From: Arctopsyche grandis
Taxonomy: Eukaryota; Arthropoda; Insecta; Trichoptera; Hydropsychidae
Length of the DNA stretch: 64,000 nt
Direction of reading: 5' to 3'
Assembly: GCF_051622035.1 (NCBI RefSeq)
Contig: NC_135360.1
Coordinates: forward strand, 26,925,206-26,989,205
Both the position numbers and the translations under genes were made by a program. The first letter of the stretch is position 1. Each line of letters opens with the position of its first letter. Below the pieces are notes generated by a model. It was not told the origin of the DNA. It ran no database searches and was given only the letters and a program-made list of their open reading frames with translations. Positions 14,905 through 28,736 of the stretch are shown in pieces.

Positions 14905-14935
14905 CTGGGATTCCTCTCGGCGGCCCTGGTAGCAT
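14905..14935. mobile_element. Terminal fragment of the CAGGGCC MITE family
   Basis: GGGATTCCTCTCGGCGGCCC TG is the reverse complement of the left end of the element at 39692 with two differences. The other end was not found, so only a fragment is called. Confidence 0.5.
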
Positions 14936-16950
14936 CACTTGCTATGAACTTTTTCGTAGAAAGCATACACAGATAAATCACCCGGTGACTTATCAGCTAA
15001 ATGTATACATTGAACATCAATAATATATCATGTTTCGATTTTATTATATTTCTGAGACAGAAATTTGCAATTCTTGTCGCAACTTTAGTCTCTAGCAACA
15101 GGAGTGTTGCTTCTGTGTGGCCCGAGCTTTAAATGAATCAGTTTGAGAAACCAATACGGGGTGTGTCAGTGCATTATTTAACCACTTAGTCACTGGCTGA
15201 ACCCTACTAGAACTTCTCGGAAGGTCGAAAACATCTTTCAAGATATAATCCCATATTTCATATGATAAACAGGGGGTTTGGCGTACCCGCAGAGAGATTT
15301 CTATCAATCGACCATTTCCTTCTATGCGATACAAACTAACCGTTTCGGAATTAAATCGCATCTCGAGAAAAATTGTCGCATTTGAATGGGTTTTGCATAG
15401 CGAGCGAAGAGATGACGGCGTGATGTAATTGCAGTTGCATTAGTGAAGAGATAATAGTGGTCGAGTGGAGAGAATGCAATGGTGATGTGTTGGTGAAAAA
15501 GTGGTGTTGGCACTAGCATCACCACTAAAGCGGAAAGCCAAGCTCGGGGAATGCAATTTGCATGCAATTTAAATTTCAATGCACGCCTGCGCTTATATGG
15601 CAATTGAAACGCGCAGAATCTCTGAAGATCATTTCACTGTTTCAATAAGATAAATCCCACCAGATAAAGCTCATTTATAATATATAAACGACGAGGGGAC
15701 TAAAAGAGAAAAGGGAAGAAAAAAAATGGCAAAAAGCGTCTGCTTATAAAACGTATCCTTCATAAATTTAATTGGACACTTCCCGCCGTACTATCGAGAT
15801 ACAAGGAGACGAGATGAAAAATGTCTTTATGATACTTAAAAAAATTTATAACAAAATACTTTCGCAGTATTGAGAATGTAACTTAAAAAAAACATTAAAA
15901 ATTTGAAAATTGTTAAAAACATATGAGGTAATCTTATTGATATATTGAGCCTATCGTGTGGGCTTAGCCTCACATAATTAGAATATGATCACTCGTGCAG
16001 AAGATTTAACGCGTGATGGCCGATGATTACATAGCGTACTTTCGGTTTAAACAGACACCCCCTATGTAATATCGAGGTTTCACTGTATTCAAATGAATAA
16101 AACCGAACGTATATATACAAGTTGGTGAGTGTTCAGAATAGGAAAGTTACAGATTATACAAATAAATATATAAATCGAAAAGCGGTTTTCCGAGAATGCA
16201 AAGTTTAGAAACAACGTCACATCATTATTATACGTATGTAGAGTAAAATATTCGCTAGGGTGAGAGCAAAATGAGTGGATAATTGCGGAAAACATTTTAG
16301 CGTAAATTTTCCCTCGACGAGTGCTTGCGGAATTTCAACAATACCCTTTATATGTATGTATATGCAAACGAAGCTGATACGTAAAAACCACATAAAATAA
16401 ACCGATAGAGAAGATAAAATGTTGACTACGCAAATATAATAATTTGCATAATTTTTAAAAAGCAACGGATATTACATAAAAAGGATAAATTACCAAGGCG
16501 ATGCATCCAAAAACCACAAAACTTAACGATCGCATTGTGAAAACCGCATAATAATGCATAAATATTGTCGGTTGAACCGTTACGTTTATCGCAGAGACAA
16601 AAATCAACATTGTTTAATTTTGTAGAATTTACATGTCATAGATGTGTGGGATTGACGTGGGAAGAAAAAGAAAAAGCAGTGGCAAAAGCCTCCCTAAGGA
16701 TATTCCCGTAATCGCCTAATAAGATCTACCCTCGAAGGTAGACGAACTAATCACCGCCTAAGGGCAACAACACTGAAGGCGTCGAAAGATTACAACATGC
16801 TTTATTTTTTTTTCAATATAAATTTAAAAGTAAAAATAAGACATAAAGACAAACTTAAAATAAAAAGTCAAAATGAATTACCGAAATCTTCAGATTTAGC
16901 GTATACTATTAAAATAAAAAAATATTGACCATTCAAATTATTACAATCTA

Positions 16951-16952
<2 letters not shown>

Positions 16953-17039
<87 letters not shown>
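16953..17039. repeat. (AT)n microsatellite, about 43 units
   Basis: Uninterrupted alternating AT over 87 bases, flanked by CTAGA and CTTAAATAG. Such tracts can extrude cruciforms and are prone to length errors in assembly. Confidence 0.97.
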
Positions 17040-17040
<1 letters not shown>

Positions 17041-18396
17041 TTAAATAGTATTTATCTCATAAGATTTATTTTTAAAAATAAAATAAGTACATCATATATT
17101 AATAATAATTAACATATGATGTATGATATGGTTAAAATCCCCTTCCGCATATTTAAAGGTGAAATTATGCACGTAAATTATTAGGCTTATTATTTTACAA
17201 ATCTATTTATTTTATATATCGTATAAGTATATGTATGTATGTATGTACTTGAGAACCAACACAGGATAAACTTTTAAGCCAGCGATTCATTTGTAAAATG
17301 CTATTTGATATTATAAAGTACTAAACTCGAATTCCTTTAATTTTTATTATAAGCTTTAATTTATTAATTACTAGTCAAACTGGGTATTATATAAGCGTTG
17401 GCTTGCGAACATGATACAAATAAATCACCGGCTTTAATTATTTAATAAAATTTAGTGTTTACATTAAAAAAAATCATACAAATAAAGTCACAATTGAAAA
17501 TTTATTATTAAATATTATATGTACTATACAAAAAGTAATAGACTAATTTAAAATAATAGTAGTATCTTCACGCAGTTTTTTCATAAGCAAATTTAATAAA
17601 AAAAATTACATTTGCAGCGCATTTTTAACTGAACCAATACTAAATCATTTTATAAAAATAAAGCCACATTAATTCCAAAAAATATTCGAAATTCACAAAA
17701 TCGTGTAATTTTGCATAGAAACAAAAACCGGTTATTTCGCCTAACTTCACACTGATGATTGTTCGTACAGACGTTACACGCATGCGCAGTCCGTAAACTA
17801 ATATCACAATGATTGTTCGTACAGACGTCAATACTCAATTTTTTATCAAGTGCACGAATGCGTGCTCCTGTTTACTAGTTTAGTTATAAGAAGCAAACAG
17901 CACAAAGCGACTGCGGAAAAAAATCAAAATAAAAACATCACATTTTCCCAATGACGTCATCAAATTTAAAACTTTTGCATGTAACCCTTCATATAAGAAA
18001 ATATACCGAATACGACACGACAGCCGCACCTTTCTTCGTTCGATCTTATACATAAGGAAGAGGATTTTAACGAATTGCCCGCCAACGCAGTGCACTTTTA
18101 CAATTGCCGGGAGGAAGCTGACAGCAAATGTGGCGTGATGATAAATCCGTGTGTTAAACGCGCGTGCGCAAGGTGAACTCTCCGAGAGAGTTACCTGGTC
18201 CACCATACGCTGGACCATTCACCATATAACGAGGCCCTAATAACAATACCTGCCCCGACCAGCCTTACCTTTTTATGTTCCCATTTAGGCTTTTTTTTAT
18301 GTGTGTATACCTTTATAGCCGTTTTCAGCGTTCATCTCGCGGAGAGACCCGCGATTCTCAAACGCGTTTAATGTAGTATGTACATATATATGTATG

Positions 18397-18932
18397 CAGT
18401 GGTGTAGTACTAAATACTAATAGTAATAAAAAAAAGTACCAGGATGGTGTTTAATTTTTACGACCCCCCCCCCCGTTTTTTCGTTACTAAAAAATATGTA
18501 TCCTAATATTGGAAGTACAAATATTTATAAAAAAAATTAAATGCTAATTAACTTGAAAAGTCAATCAAAATCGTTTAATTAAGACTTATTATTTTTTGCA
18601 ATAAAATAATATACAGTTCTGAAAAATTTGTTAGATGATTCGATTTCGGCATCATCCAAAGTATCTATAATATTTTCAATGGTTTGTTGTTGGGCTGTTT
18701 TTAAAAATGTTTCTGCACTCAAATGGGCATTTGAGTGAGGATACGGTTGTAGTCACAAAATGTTAAAACGAGAGTCTGCTCACAATATTTGGTATACAAA
18801 ATTTTATATGAAATATAAGCAAAAATATTTTTTAATAGTACTCGAAAAACAATTTTTATATCAAAGTACCAGGGCGGCGACCTGGCTCAAAAATAAGCAC
18901 CAGGGCGGCGACCTGGCCCGACTACACCACTG
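18397..18932 (-). mobile_element. hAT-type non-autonomous element with transposase fragment
   Basis: Ends are CAGTGGTGTAGT and ACTACACCACTG, perfect 12-bp inverted repeats. Flanks TATGTATG (18389-18396) and TATGTATA (18933-18940) fit an 8-bp target duplication with one change, as for hAT elements. On the minus strand, about 18740-18585 reads as a coding remnant containing TFLKTAQQQTIENIIDTLDD, then FFRTVYYFIAKNNKS before a TAA, resembling the FRTAYYLAKNNRP part of hAT-like transposases. Near the right end CCAGGGCGGCGACCTGG occurs twice. Internally deleted. Confidence 0.75.
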
Positions 18933-19124
18933 TATGTATATATTTTGGGTATTTACGCATCGCACTGAAGTTTATCGACGTAACAGGTTTTGAAACTGAC
19001 ACATTTAATTGCCTATCTGAAAGTTTAAGGGTTAAGACTGAAATAGTCAGTGGTCTTTTGGATCTATGGACATACATATATATGTATGTTATTAAATATG
19101 ATTAGTCTTGGTTAAACCTTACGA

Positions 19125-19242
19125 TGAGTATAAAAGTTTAATGACTCAGACAGGCCACCAGTATTTTTAAATTATGTTAAACTGTCTCTCGAAATAGAGA
19201 AAGTGGACTTATGCCACTTTCAATTATAACGGCTCAATTGTG
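19125..19242. mobile_element. Partial copy of the 22.1-kb MITE
   Basis: Shares CCACCAGTATT, AAATTATGTTAAAC and the terminal TGCCACTTTCAATTATAACG followed by GCTCAATTG with the element at 22089-22349. The left end is not recognisable. Confidence 0.5.
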
Positions 19243-21499
19243 TATTAAAAACGTGTATGCAGTTAATCACGCATAATACAATTCAGACTGGATTTTATGT
19301 AAAGTAAATTTGAGTATTTGATCTTTTCAAAAATCAGGTCGGTTCAACGAATAAGAGCTTCATTAAAGCCTTCTCCAAACTATATACCGTTGCATTCTTG
19401 GACTGAAATTGACTTAATTTTGCAAAACGGATCCAAATCACGCGAATCAAATTTCGACCACTGCATCTTTACACAATTAATAGTCTTTATTTATTAAGCA
19501 AAATCCTATTTCAATGTCCAATCAAATCATTTCACATTAATCCCAGTTCTACCAACTATTCATGTAATTCCTTAGATCTAATTATAGAATCTTGTACTTC
19601 TCTTAAAAATATTTCCACTCATATTGATCATTTTCTTGCTTTAAATTTACATATATTATTTGGTCATTATTCTTAATATCACATACATACATATCCCATA
19701 CCTTCACTATTCGATGCTTTTCTTCTTTGTTTTTATTTTATTTCATTGTTGTAATTTATTTTTAGAAACTTTTTTGGTATCAATATTATATTATGTACAG
19801 TGTAATGCTGTTTGTTCATATTTAAAAAAATTCGTAATAGCAAACAACAATTAGAAATAATATACACAAATATATAAGTTGAAGTTTTTTTGCGAAGGCA
19901 TCTTTTTCTATATTCACTGACTAAATTGAATTACATAGGTTCTAGAACAATAAAAATACAAACGATAACAAAAAAAGATTTTACATAGAACAATAATCAA
20001 AACAATTAATTCCAAATGTTTTCAGATAGGACTTGATTGAAATCAACAGCGCTCGCACACATTTAACATTCAAATATGCAAATCTACGTTACAAGATTAT
20101 TATCTAGACGGCAAATTTACTTTATATATCGAATAAACATTGACGAATTCCAAAGCATACTTAGAAAACACTGAGCTGAATTCAAGCGCCATTACACATA
20201 TAAACACCGATTAACTTCCTAATAAACATTTTATTGCATACGACAATGAAATACCAAGGATCTTGCTATAATTACTTACAAACACACGACTGCGTGCGGT
20301 CATGATGACTTACAAATCGAGAACGGTTGAAGTGATTGCAGTACGATTTTCACCAGACGTAGAACTACTCGAAATTCGAAAAACCGTCATCTTTAAATCC
20401 GAGATCATCTCTCGCTAATAATAATCCCCGAATGACGTTTTGGTCTCGGGTTTTACAGGCAGTCCATAGCATATACAAAATTGGCCGTTTGAAGTAAAAC
20501 TTTGCAAAATATTTACCACATGCACACAAAGAAAGAAACAGTAAGAGAAGTTTTGTGAGGTAATTTTCAAGATGGGAGGAAGGGTTAAAGGGAGAGGAAA
20601 GAGTAAAATAAGGGGGTTGACGCGCCTATAACACCGTCTTACTTTCGAAGCAGACGTCACACCAAAGCAATTCACTATACAGTTCGTAAAGAAGTTATGT
20701 TGTATTTGGAAAAAAAATTGAGAATCGGTGGACTTTCGTGGTGTTGAATTTAAAGGGATTGTAGGGTTGGCGCACACGTGAGAATTGATAATTATAAACG
20801 ATGATTTGGGGAAGAAAGCGCACAAGAATGACAGGTGCCCAGGAATGCGGTAATCACCGGTCTTCCTCACCTTGCATCCACAGAACGCTAATAACCCGAT
20901 AATTATTTTCAACACATGTTCGCATGTAAAAGGTTTAATGACGACATTCATACATATAGCCGCAGCACTCGATTTTAAACATATACAAACATGCACATTA
21001 AGCACTTTCGATTATTGTCCGGAGAAGAAGTATGAATTCGAAAACGAGAATCGTGGCTTCGTGATGTGTGGTGTATGTAGGATCAACAGACGAAACGCAT
21101 ACTTTGTTTAAAAATTAATACGGTCGTGTTACGGGCAATGTGCAAAATCCTACACCGTTTGGAAGTTGGGGAAGTTTTCACTCAGAATATTGCATGTCGA
21201 TTGAACCGGAGCGATCTGGTTTGCGAGATCGAAAAACTATCATAAGTAGTTTCTTGTTTTTACAAGCCTATTCTATGTTTTTCACAGAAGATTATCACCT
21301 AATACATACTGATTTTTTTTTTAATATTGAACCCTTTCCAAAATCCACTTCTAAATACATTAATCTACAGGTCATAAGATTCGTAACAAAAAAACGCAAA
21401 AAAATCAACAATTTTGATGAAACCTGATTATGTGTTTACATTTTTTTAAATTAATATTTTCCCATGATGCCATCACATAAATAAATTTGTTCATTATAG

Positions 21500-21645
21500 T
21501 GGTGACTGAAGGGTAGGATAGTTTTGCCAATTTGATGAGGAAATCATATTTCAACAATGAAATCAGATAAATTGGCAAACTCTGATAGGAAACAATTGAT
21601 TTGGAGTCTCAAATATTCAAGTCTGAATAGCATCACTACAGAAAT
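21500..21645 (-). repeat. SINE-family body, copy 2
   Basis: Contains GGGTAGGATAGTTTTGCC, TTTCAACAATGAAATCAGA, AAATTGGCAAACTCTGATAG and GATTTGGAGTC in the same order as the segments at 4.3 kb and 30.5 kb. Orientation is taken from the copy with a tRNA-like head at 30.6 kb. It ends close to the (AT)n tract. Confidence 0.5.
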
Positions 21646-21697
21646 ACTTCCGAAAAAATTATTTTCAATCAAGGTGGTTAGTATTAACGCAACCACC

Positions 21698-21833
<136 letters not shown>

Positions 21834-22088
21834 AACAAAAAAATATATTTCACTCGAGTACGTTAATTAATATCCAATTGTACATATGTATATGCAACAG
21901 AACAGTTTTACGGAATACTTTTTTTATTTGCTAGAACTTCGTTTGAATTAATTACCTTATCGAAATTAATTACAATACATAAACCTAAAATTGATAATCG
22001 GAATTTTTACTGCCGAAATATTCAGCTATCTACCTAAATCTACGTATATACATATGTATATCTATCTAAATTATGTAAATCCCTTCAA

Positions 22089-22349
22089 CAATTGAGCCGT
22101 TATATTTGAAAGTGGCAATTTTTAACTCATAAAACAGTATTCCTGTTTGATTTGGTTCACAAATTGTTATCACTTATTTTATTTCAATATGTCCAGAATT
22201 TCGGAAAAGCAGAATAAACGTATTTCAGGTCACCAGTATTATCAAATATTGTTAAACACAAAAAAACGTTGTATTTAATGTTTTGCGAAATATTTCTCAA
22301 AATGACGAAAAGTGGAATTATGCCACTTTCAACTATAACGCTTCAATTG
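22089..22349. mobile_element. MITE with inverted ends (CAATTGAGCCGTTATA family)
   Basis: The left end CAATTGAGCCGTTATATTTG continues to AAAGTGGCA and mirrors the right end TGCCACTTTC ... ATAACGCTTCAATTG, about 28 bp with few mismatches. The right end recurs at 19214-19242 together with the internal GCCACCAGTATT and TGTTAAAC motifs, so a second, partial copy lies at about 19125-19242. No coding capacity. Confidence 0.6.
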
Positions 22350-23099
22350 CTCCAATTAAAAAATGAAATAATACAATCTATCAAAAAAAAAACAGCGCAT
22401 ATTTAAATACCAGATTCACATTAAATTTGAAAATCTGTTATTGAAAGCGTGGTCATTTATGAAATTATGGTTATTATGAAATTAATCACTCGGTAAACGT
22501 GGTTTGCTAGATAGAATTTTGAATTTAACTAATAGGTTTATTTTCGGAAACAATATACATAAGTGTATAAATTCGCATACATTAACGCGTTGCTTTATAT
22601 TTAAATTTCAATGTTGTATAAAAGCTACATATAACTTACATATATATTGCCGCTAACAAATGAACACACACACACATGAACACATATCGACCGTTCAATG
22701 ATAAGTAGCAGTAATTCAGAACTAGCATATGGTGGGGATAAATCATGAACTTGAATGGTGTGCGGTTCAAAATTATCATTACACATTATGTGAGTATAAC
22801 AGGGTTGAGGAATCGTTAAAATATACTCCGATTAAAAAAAATCCTATACAATATATAAGAACATTTTCAGGTACATACATACATGAATGCAGTCGCAATT
22901 GGAATAGTCTAATTTTCGAATATTTGTTTTATTATTACAAAAGAGCGTGTATTTACAGTTGTAATATATTTTATTTAGCGTTGAAATCAAAGGGCACACC
23001 AATAGTTTATATTAACTGTTAAGAATAGTCCATAAATTGCCGTCATTTTCAACTACAACTTGTCGGGATCATCAATTTTATTATTAGGAATTTAATATT

Positions 23100-23306
23100 T
23101 GTTAGTAAAATTCTTAAATGTGAAGACAAATATAGTCTCAGATTTGCATGCATTGGGCATTGGTGAATCACATTTGAGCCATGCGATTGTTGGTGATTGA
23201 ATATGCACATAAATTATTAATTAAATAAATAAATGCGAAGTTTGGAGTCGGAGTCGTTCAACTTTTTAGCGACTCCGGGCAAAAAGCCACGACTCCACAG
23301 CCCTAG
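23100..23306. mobile_element. Dispersed repeat with GGAGTCGGAGTCG end, copy 1 (empty site)
   Basis: Contains GTCTCAGATTTGCATGCATT, GGTGAATCACATTTGAGCC, TTGGTGATTGAATATGCAC and the end GGAGTCGGAGTCGTTCAAC to CTCCACAGCCCTAG. The same order occurs at 45850-46195, where a 135-bp palindromic MITE interrupts it after the GAGCC/AAGCC position. This copy therefore represents the uninterrupted state. Confidence 0.6.
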
Positions 23307-24139
23307 TGTATAATATAATGCCAGCGCACACGTTAAGGTCACGATCGTAAAAGTACGAATGAAAAGCGAGGAGTGGAGTGTGTGTTATTCGTGTTTTCGC
23401 AATTTTGGCGTGTTTTCAGCGTTGCAATAACGCCGCACGCGCCCGCCGTTAATTTCGCGGTCACATCATCGCACGTTGGCCGGTAACGACTTTCGTTGGC
23501 GCGTTAACGCCAGCATTCATCGCTCGTCCGCGGGTCCATTGCGAATAACGAAGCGTCGACAAGTCGAAACGAAGCTCGGTAATTTACGATTCGCGGTTGG
23601 AAAGTTCGCGAAAACGACCGTTGAGAACTTTTTGCCACTCCTGGGGATGTCAAAATATTGTTTTTAAATAACACGAGCATAAGCCGGTTTGTAAACATGT
23701 ACGTACTTAAGTACCTAAGTGCCCGATAGGTTATTTCGTGGGCGTGTTCTGTAAAAGGACAAGATAAGCCTTTTTATTTTTGATCAAATTCACATCCCTT
23801 TAGTCGTAGATATTACTAACAAACTAACCAGGAAATTCTATGGCAGAATCACTATTAAATAGCCTTACTAAAACATTTGTGAAGAGTCGCGGTGATTACA
23901 ACAAAATTTCTATACCTTTCAGGTATAAACAAAGTTTGTAACACAATTTGTTTTAGTTCGCCAATTAGATAAAAAATAATACACATACGCATATACATAT
24001 ATGCATAAATGTTTCAGAGCCTTTTTCCTATTATGCTGCGTATGATAATATGGAAATAAGACAATAAGTACCTAGTAATAAATACTGTGTAAAATAGATA
24101 ATGGTCACTGGACCAGTAGCTATTAGAATAGACCTAAGA

Positions 24140-24405
24140 TGTAATCATCATCATCGACAGCTATTCACCTTCCACTGATGGATGAAGGCTTCTCCAACAC
24201 TCCGTCTCAACCGAAACATTTTCTTAATTTTGTCCACCCATGTTCCCTGTGACCTCTCGGGTACCATTCTAGCACTTCTTTTGTCCACCTTTCATACTTC
24301 TCACCCACGTATTTCCTCTTTATGGCAAGCATACAGCGTTTCATACTTCTTTGAGTGCATTGAAATTTTTGTAGCATCTTAGCGTGGTAAAATGTATACG
24401 CTTAG
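24140..24405 (-). pseudogene. RTE-like LINE remnant, 3' end of reverse transcriptase ORF
   Basis: Read on the minus strand, with frame shifts, it gives KFQCTQRSMKRCMLAIKRK, then EVLEWYPRG, then RRSVGEAFIHQWKV, followed by a GATGATGATGATT tail. This matches the C-terminal layout of RTE-type reverse transcriptases (TQRAMERAMLGVSLRDR, KVLEWRPRTGRRS, GEAYVQQWT). It is truncated, frameshifted and non-functional. Confidence 0.7.
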
Positions 24406-27400
24406 CATCAACCAACACAAAACCAATACATTTAAAACTCTTTTGTCCTCATCGCTTTTAAATAAATAATACATGTAAACACGTTTTACCAACAAAATCT
24501 TCATGTATGAACCAAATTTTTTCAATGGAACTAACTAATTCATTTAATAAACTTCGTGAACCTTTTTATCTTAATAAATTTATCATAAATCCTGTTAGAG
24601 AGAAATTTTATAAGTTTGCTTTTATATAGTACATACCTATGTACATACGAAAGATTAATGAAATTACTTATATGAATTCGATCTAGGTCTATAATTCTGA
24701 TGCGACATATCATTCGCTGTTCAAATTGAAGTTAGTGGTTATATCCTTTCTTATTATGTAGTAAATATGATGAGTCAGCATCATGTTAATAAAAATAAAT
24801 TATCATGCATAAAAAATATGACATTCATTGATTTTAATTTGTGCAAGATGGAAACGACTGACTGGCCCGAGGGAATAAAATGTATATTTTTTCTGGCCGC
24901 TTTCAGTTATGAACCATAGTCTCCAGAAATAGATTGTACAGAACGGAAATGCCTCGACCGCGTGGGTAAACCGACTTCTTTTAAAATTTCAAACACATTA
25001 ATCGACCGGGAAGTTCAACAAAGATCGACTTTCATAATTGAAAAGTGCACGCGGACGAGATCGAGCATAATATTTACGAATGGGAGGTAGGTGTCCGTTC
25101 TTTCACTCCTCTTCCAACAAATTTACAAATGTTATGTACGCATGTGTGTATAGTGTATATAGGAAACGTTTTTATACAGCGTACATAAATTTCGGGCCAT
25201 TTTTTGTTAACAAAATATTTAGAGACGATTGGAAGATACGGTCAGTCGAATGTAGGAATTTAGTCCAATACAAATATTTGTTGAACGCAAATATTCACCT
25301 CTAAACACCGTGTACCACACGTAAATGGATACCAAGCAAGCAAAGCAATCCCAACAAAAAAAAAAGCTCCAAAACAGAGTGGTTCAAAATAGAATAATAT
25401 AATATTCGATAAAAAATTTAATATTACTATATATCACGCGGATATATTTTTCAAATTGTCTAAATTAATCCTTATGCATACACAAACACACAATAAAAAA
25501 AATTAAAAATTAAAATACATATACACAATGTGCATCTGTGTATACACGTGTTTCGAATCAAGTTGTAGACGAGTACGAGAACAAATAATTCTATTGAGAC
25601 TACTGGATTGAAGAGTTCCTATTTATACTGTGCGTACGAAAGGTAAACAATAGAAGACATTTGGTGTATCAGCAAACTGAAAATTATAGGTAGACATAGC
25701 ATTCCTAAGAAAATAATAAATAAAAATGATATGTATATAAAAAATGTTTAAATAATTTTTTTACGTATATATTGCGTACATCTGCTTTCTAAATTGACTT
25801 GAGTTATTAATAAAACCCAATGAACTGTAAACGTAAATATATATAATAGACGAATTTATTTTATTTCGATTCGCGCCAAATAAATATGCATGTCCGATAA
25901 GATGGATCTTTGAATGGGTACGATAAACACAATCGTTCCACTGTGTATGTATGAGGATACTCAATCACACTTCACATGTCAAAAATCGTTTTTGGGTATC
26001 AATATCCATCCTTATCCCTTATCTACGGAACGAGATAAGGGATTATTAGGGATCTTCAACACGGCTGCGTTGGCGACATAAAAACTCTACATACATAGGT
26101 ACATATGAATTCAAAAAATACAAACAAAAATAAAATAAATTCAAACATATTGATATATTTGAAAATTAAGTATATGTACATAATGTTATCTTCCAAGAAT
26201 CGCATATCCTAGAAGAGAGAGAGAGAGACGAATGTTTTGGGGGAATAAAAGAAGCTAGATTCGACACAAAGGAACCTGCATACAAATGTTATGGCACTGA
26301 GATAGGAGGGGGAAAAATCTATGGGATTCCGTGAAATGGTCAACAATGGACAAGAAAAAAATGTATGGATGGTTGCCTGGCAACCTGTCCATTCAGGGTG
26401 ATTTATTAAAGATGACTGAAAAAAAAGCTAATTGAAAGCACTCAAAATCAGCTTTTCTCAACTTACGGAGAAATTGGCCTTATAGACAGGTAAAATAAAT
26501 CCCTCAACTTATACAAAGCTTATCTCAAACACGAAAAAAATATTACTATCGATGATATACCAGGGATATTCCCACATTTATAAGCCGTAATGAAATCATC
26601 GGTTTTTTATTGCAAAAAATATAATTGAAATGTTGAACCGCTCTCGTGCTTTTGACGTCTTCATTTCAATTGTACCCAAAAAAGGACCCTTTCGGCATTT
26701 GAATGCATGAAAAATCAAATTGGATATAGTTTTCAAAACATGCGTTCGCTCATTGTGAAGAGAATAGTGTAAAATCCGCCATGTATACAAATTGTTTCAA
26801 CAATAGACGGATAGACTCTTTGAAAAGGACCATTTTGCTCGTTTTGATTTTCACGCCAATGAATATGTACCACAATGATTTCACGCATGCATTATCGATT
26901 TAAATGTTTATATTATATATGCCATAATACATTTTACGTCTGACGGCACGATTGCAAATTTATAATTTTATCGCAAAACAAAACAATTTCAATATTATAA
27001 TAATAAAATCACTTCTCACGTTTATAATCAATACCGAAACGTAATACCGTAGTCGTTGCACTTTCAAAAATATAATTTGTTTTGATCCAGAGCCGGATTG
27101 AAGCTCGGAACGTGTGAATTCGATCATTTCTAGTTCGGATCGATCCGGTACGTAGTAAATGGACGAATCGAATAAGAAATATCCGACTCATTATGAACGA
27201 ACGCAGAGAAAAAAGCGTGGGCGAATTAATTCGAATTACGTGAACGGTCATGCACGGTTGCATCCCAAAAGAGCGATAGGAGAATCGAGAGAATATTGTC
27301 AAAAGCGAATTTAATTCACAGGGAAAAACGCAACGAAGAAAGGATTAGAAATTTTAATTTAAACGCGTCAAAAGTTAATATAAAAAAGGGAAATTGGGTT

Positions 27401-28558
27401 GCCCAAGATGATATGTCCGATATCTACCATACAAAAATGAAGGAAAAAATTTCATTCTCGGTCACGAAGACATTTGGAGTCGACTTATTGACAATTGGAC
27501 ACCGACGTCGAGTTTTCATTACAAACAGTTCAGGTTGTTATGTGTATTTTCACGGTGACGGTCACGGTGAGATATGCCGCGTTCTCGTTCAATTACAAAA
27601 CATTTACGGACACAATAACACCGGGCCACTATCCGAACATAATTATCGCACGAGGCTTCACGCAAAAAATTGTGTTGTTTTTTTTTGGACAAAATAGGGT
27701 GTAGAATAACTTTTCATTCATTTGCGAACAACTTCCAAAAGATTTCGAATGGAATTTTTTAAATGGGAAACTCACCTGTGAACTCTTTCATATGTATATA
27801 CATATTTACTCTCTTTGATTATTAGAAGCAAACAAAATAATTAATCTTTGGTTTATTAATACGTACAAATAGTTCACTTTTATGCCAACTGTAAATTTCC
27901 AGCTTTCCCAAAGACAATTCCAAACAAAACCAATCACTTAATTATTTCTGAATATTATACGTAAAATACCTATTTTAAATAATGACGTGTTTTTACATTT
28001 CTTTCATTCAGTCAAAAAGCAAAAATATATTGTATATAAAAATCCTTCCAAAAAAGTTTTCTACATGTTTTCGAGTTAATCTTTTGATTAAAAAAAATGT
28101 CTACATCATTTCAAATGTGGGATACCTAGCGAATGTACATTCGTTATTTGTGGTTGGTTTTTAATTTTTATTAATTTTTTTCTGTTGCTCCGATTTTCTC
28201 CGAAATCGTGGCATTTTAAATATTCGGGTCCCGAGAATTTCTCCCCCTTTTTTCATTCCAGACTATATAATGCAATTGGAACATAAAATAAACCGTAAAA
28301 AGTTACTTATTTTTAAACGGTAAGTTGAAAAATAAATCTACATATCTATTTTACTCGTAATGATGTAGTGAATGAAGAGATTTAATAAAAATTATATTAT
28401 AAATAAAAAATAATCGTATAAAACTAGCATTTTTCACCCAGATAAAGTAATAGAAATCTGATTAAAATAAGTCAAAAATATGAAAATTAAATAGACATGT
28501 TAATATTTTCATGGAATTGCGTCATACATATGTATGTAGTTTTGAAACAACTCATTAC

Positions 28559-28736
28559 TAGAGATCGGCGGTCGAGTTGCTGCCATAAAATAACAACCCC
28601 TCTATTGTCCGAGAAAGCAGGAGCAAAAAAATGGTTGACACACCTTTAGGTTCGGTAAATGAAAGGTTCGGCAAACCTTTAACAATGCATTTACAACATT
28701 TGAACAATGAACGGCACCTTGGTTATCCGGGCTTTA
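28559..28736. mobile_element. MITE related to the 102-bp family
   Basis: The interior GGTTCGGCAAACCTTTAACA then ATGCATTTACAACATTTGAAC matches the 102-bp family. The outer part differs, with CGGCACCTTGGTTATCCGGG near the right end as in the 33.27-kb element. It begins TAGAGATCGG and ends CCGGGCTTTA after CTCATTAC / before CTAATGAG, a poorly preserved duplication, so the limits are approximate. Confidence 0.5.

Noticed and set aside
20415..21005. 196-codon open frame, minus strand
   Set aside because: Longest non-transposon frame but no domain, no coherent codon bias and a low-complexity hydrophobic mix; fits chance in intronic DNA.
27769..27800. Donor-like CACAG|GTGAGT on the minus strand as a pangolin exon
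   Set aside because: No convincing acceptor nearby; the only possible upstream piece contains an in-frame stop.
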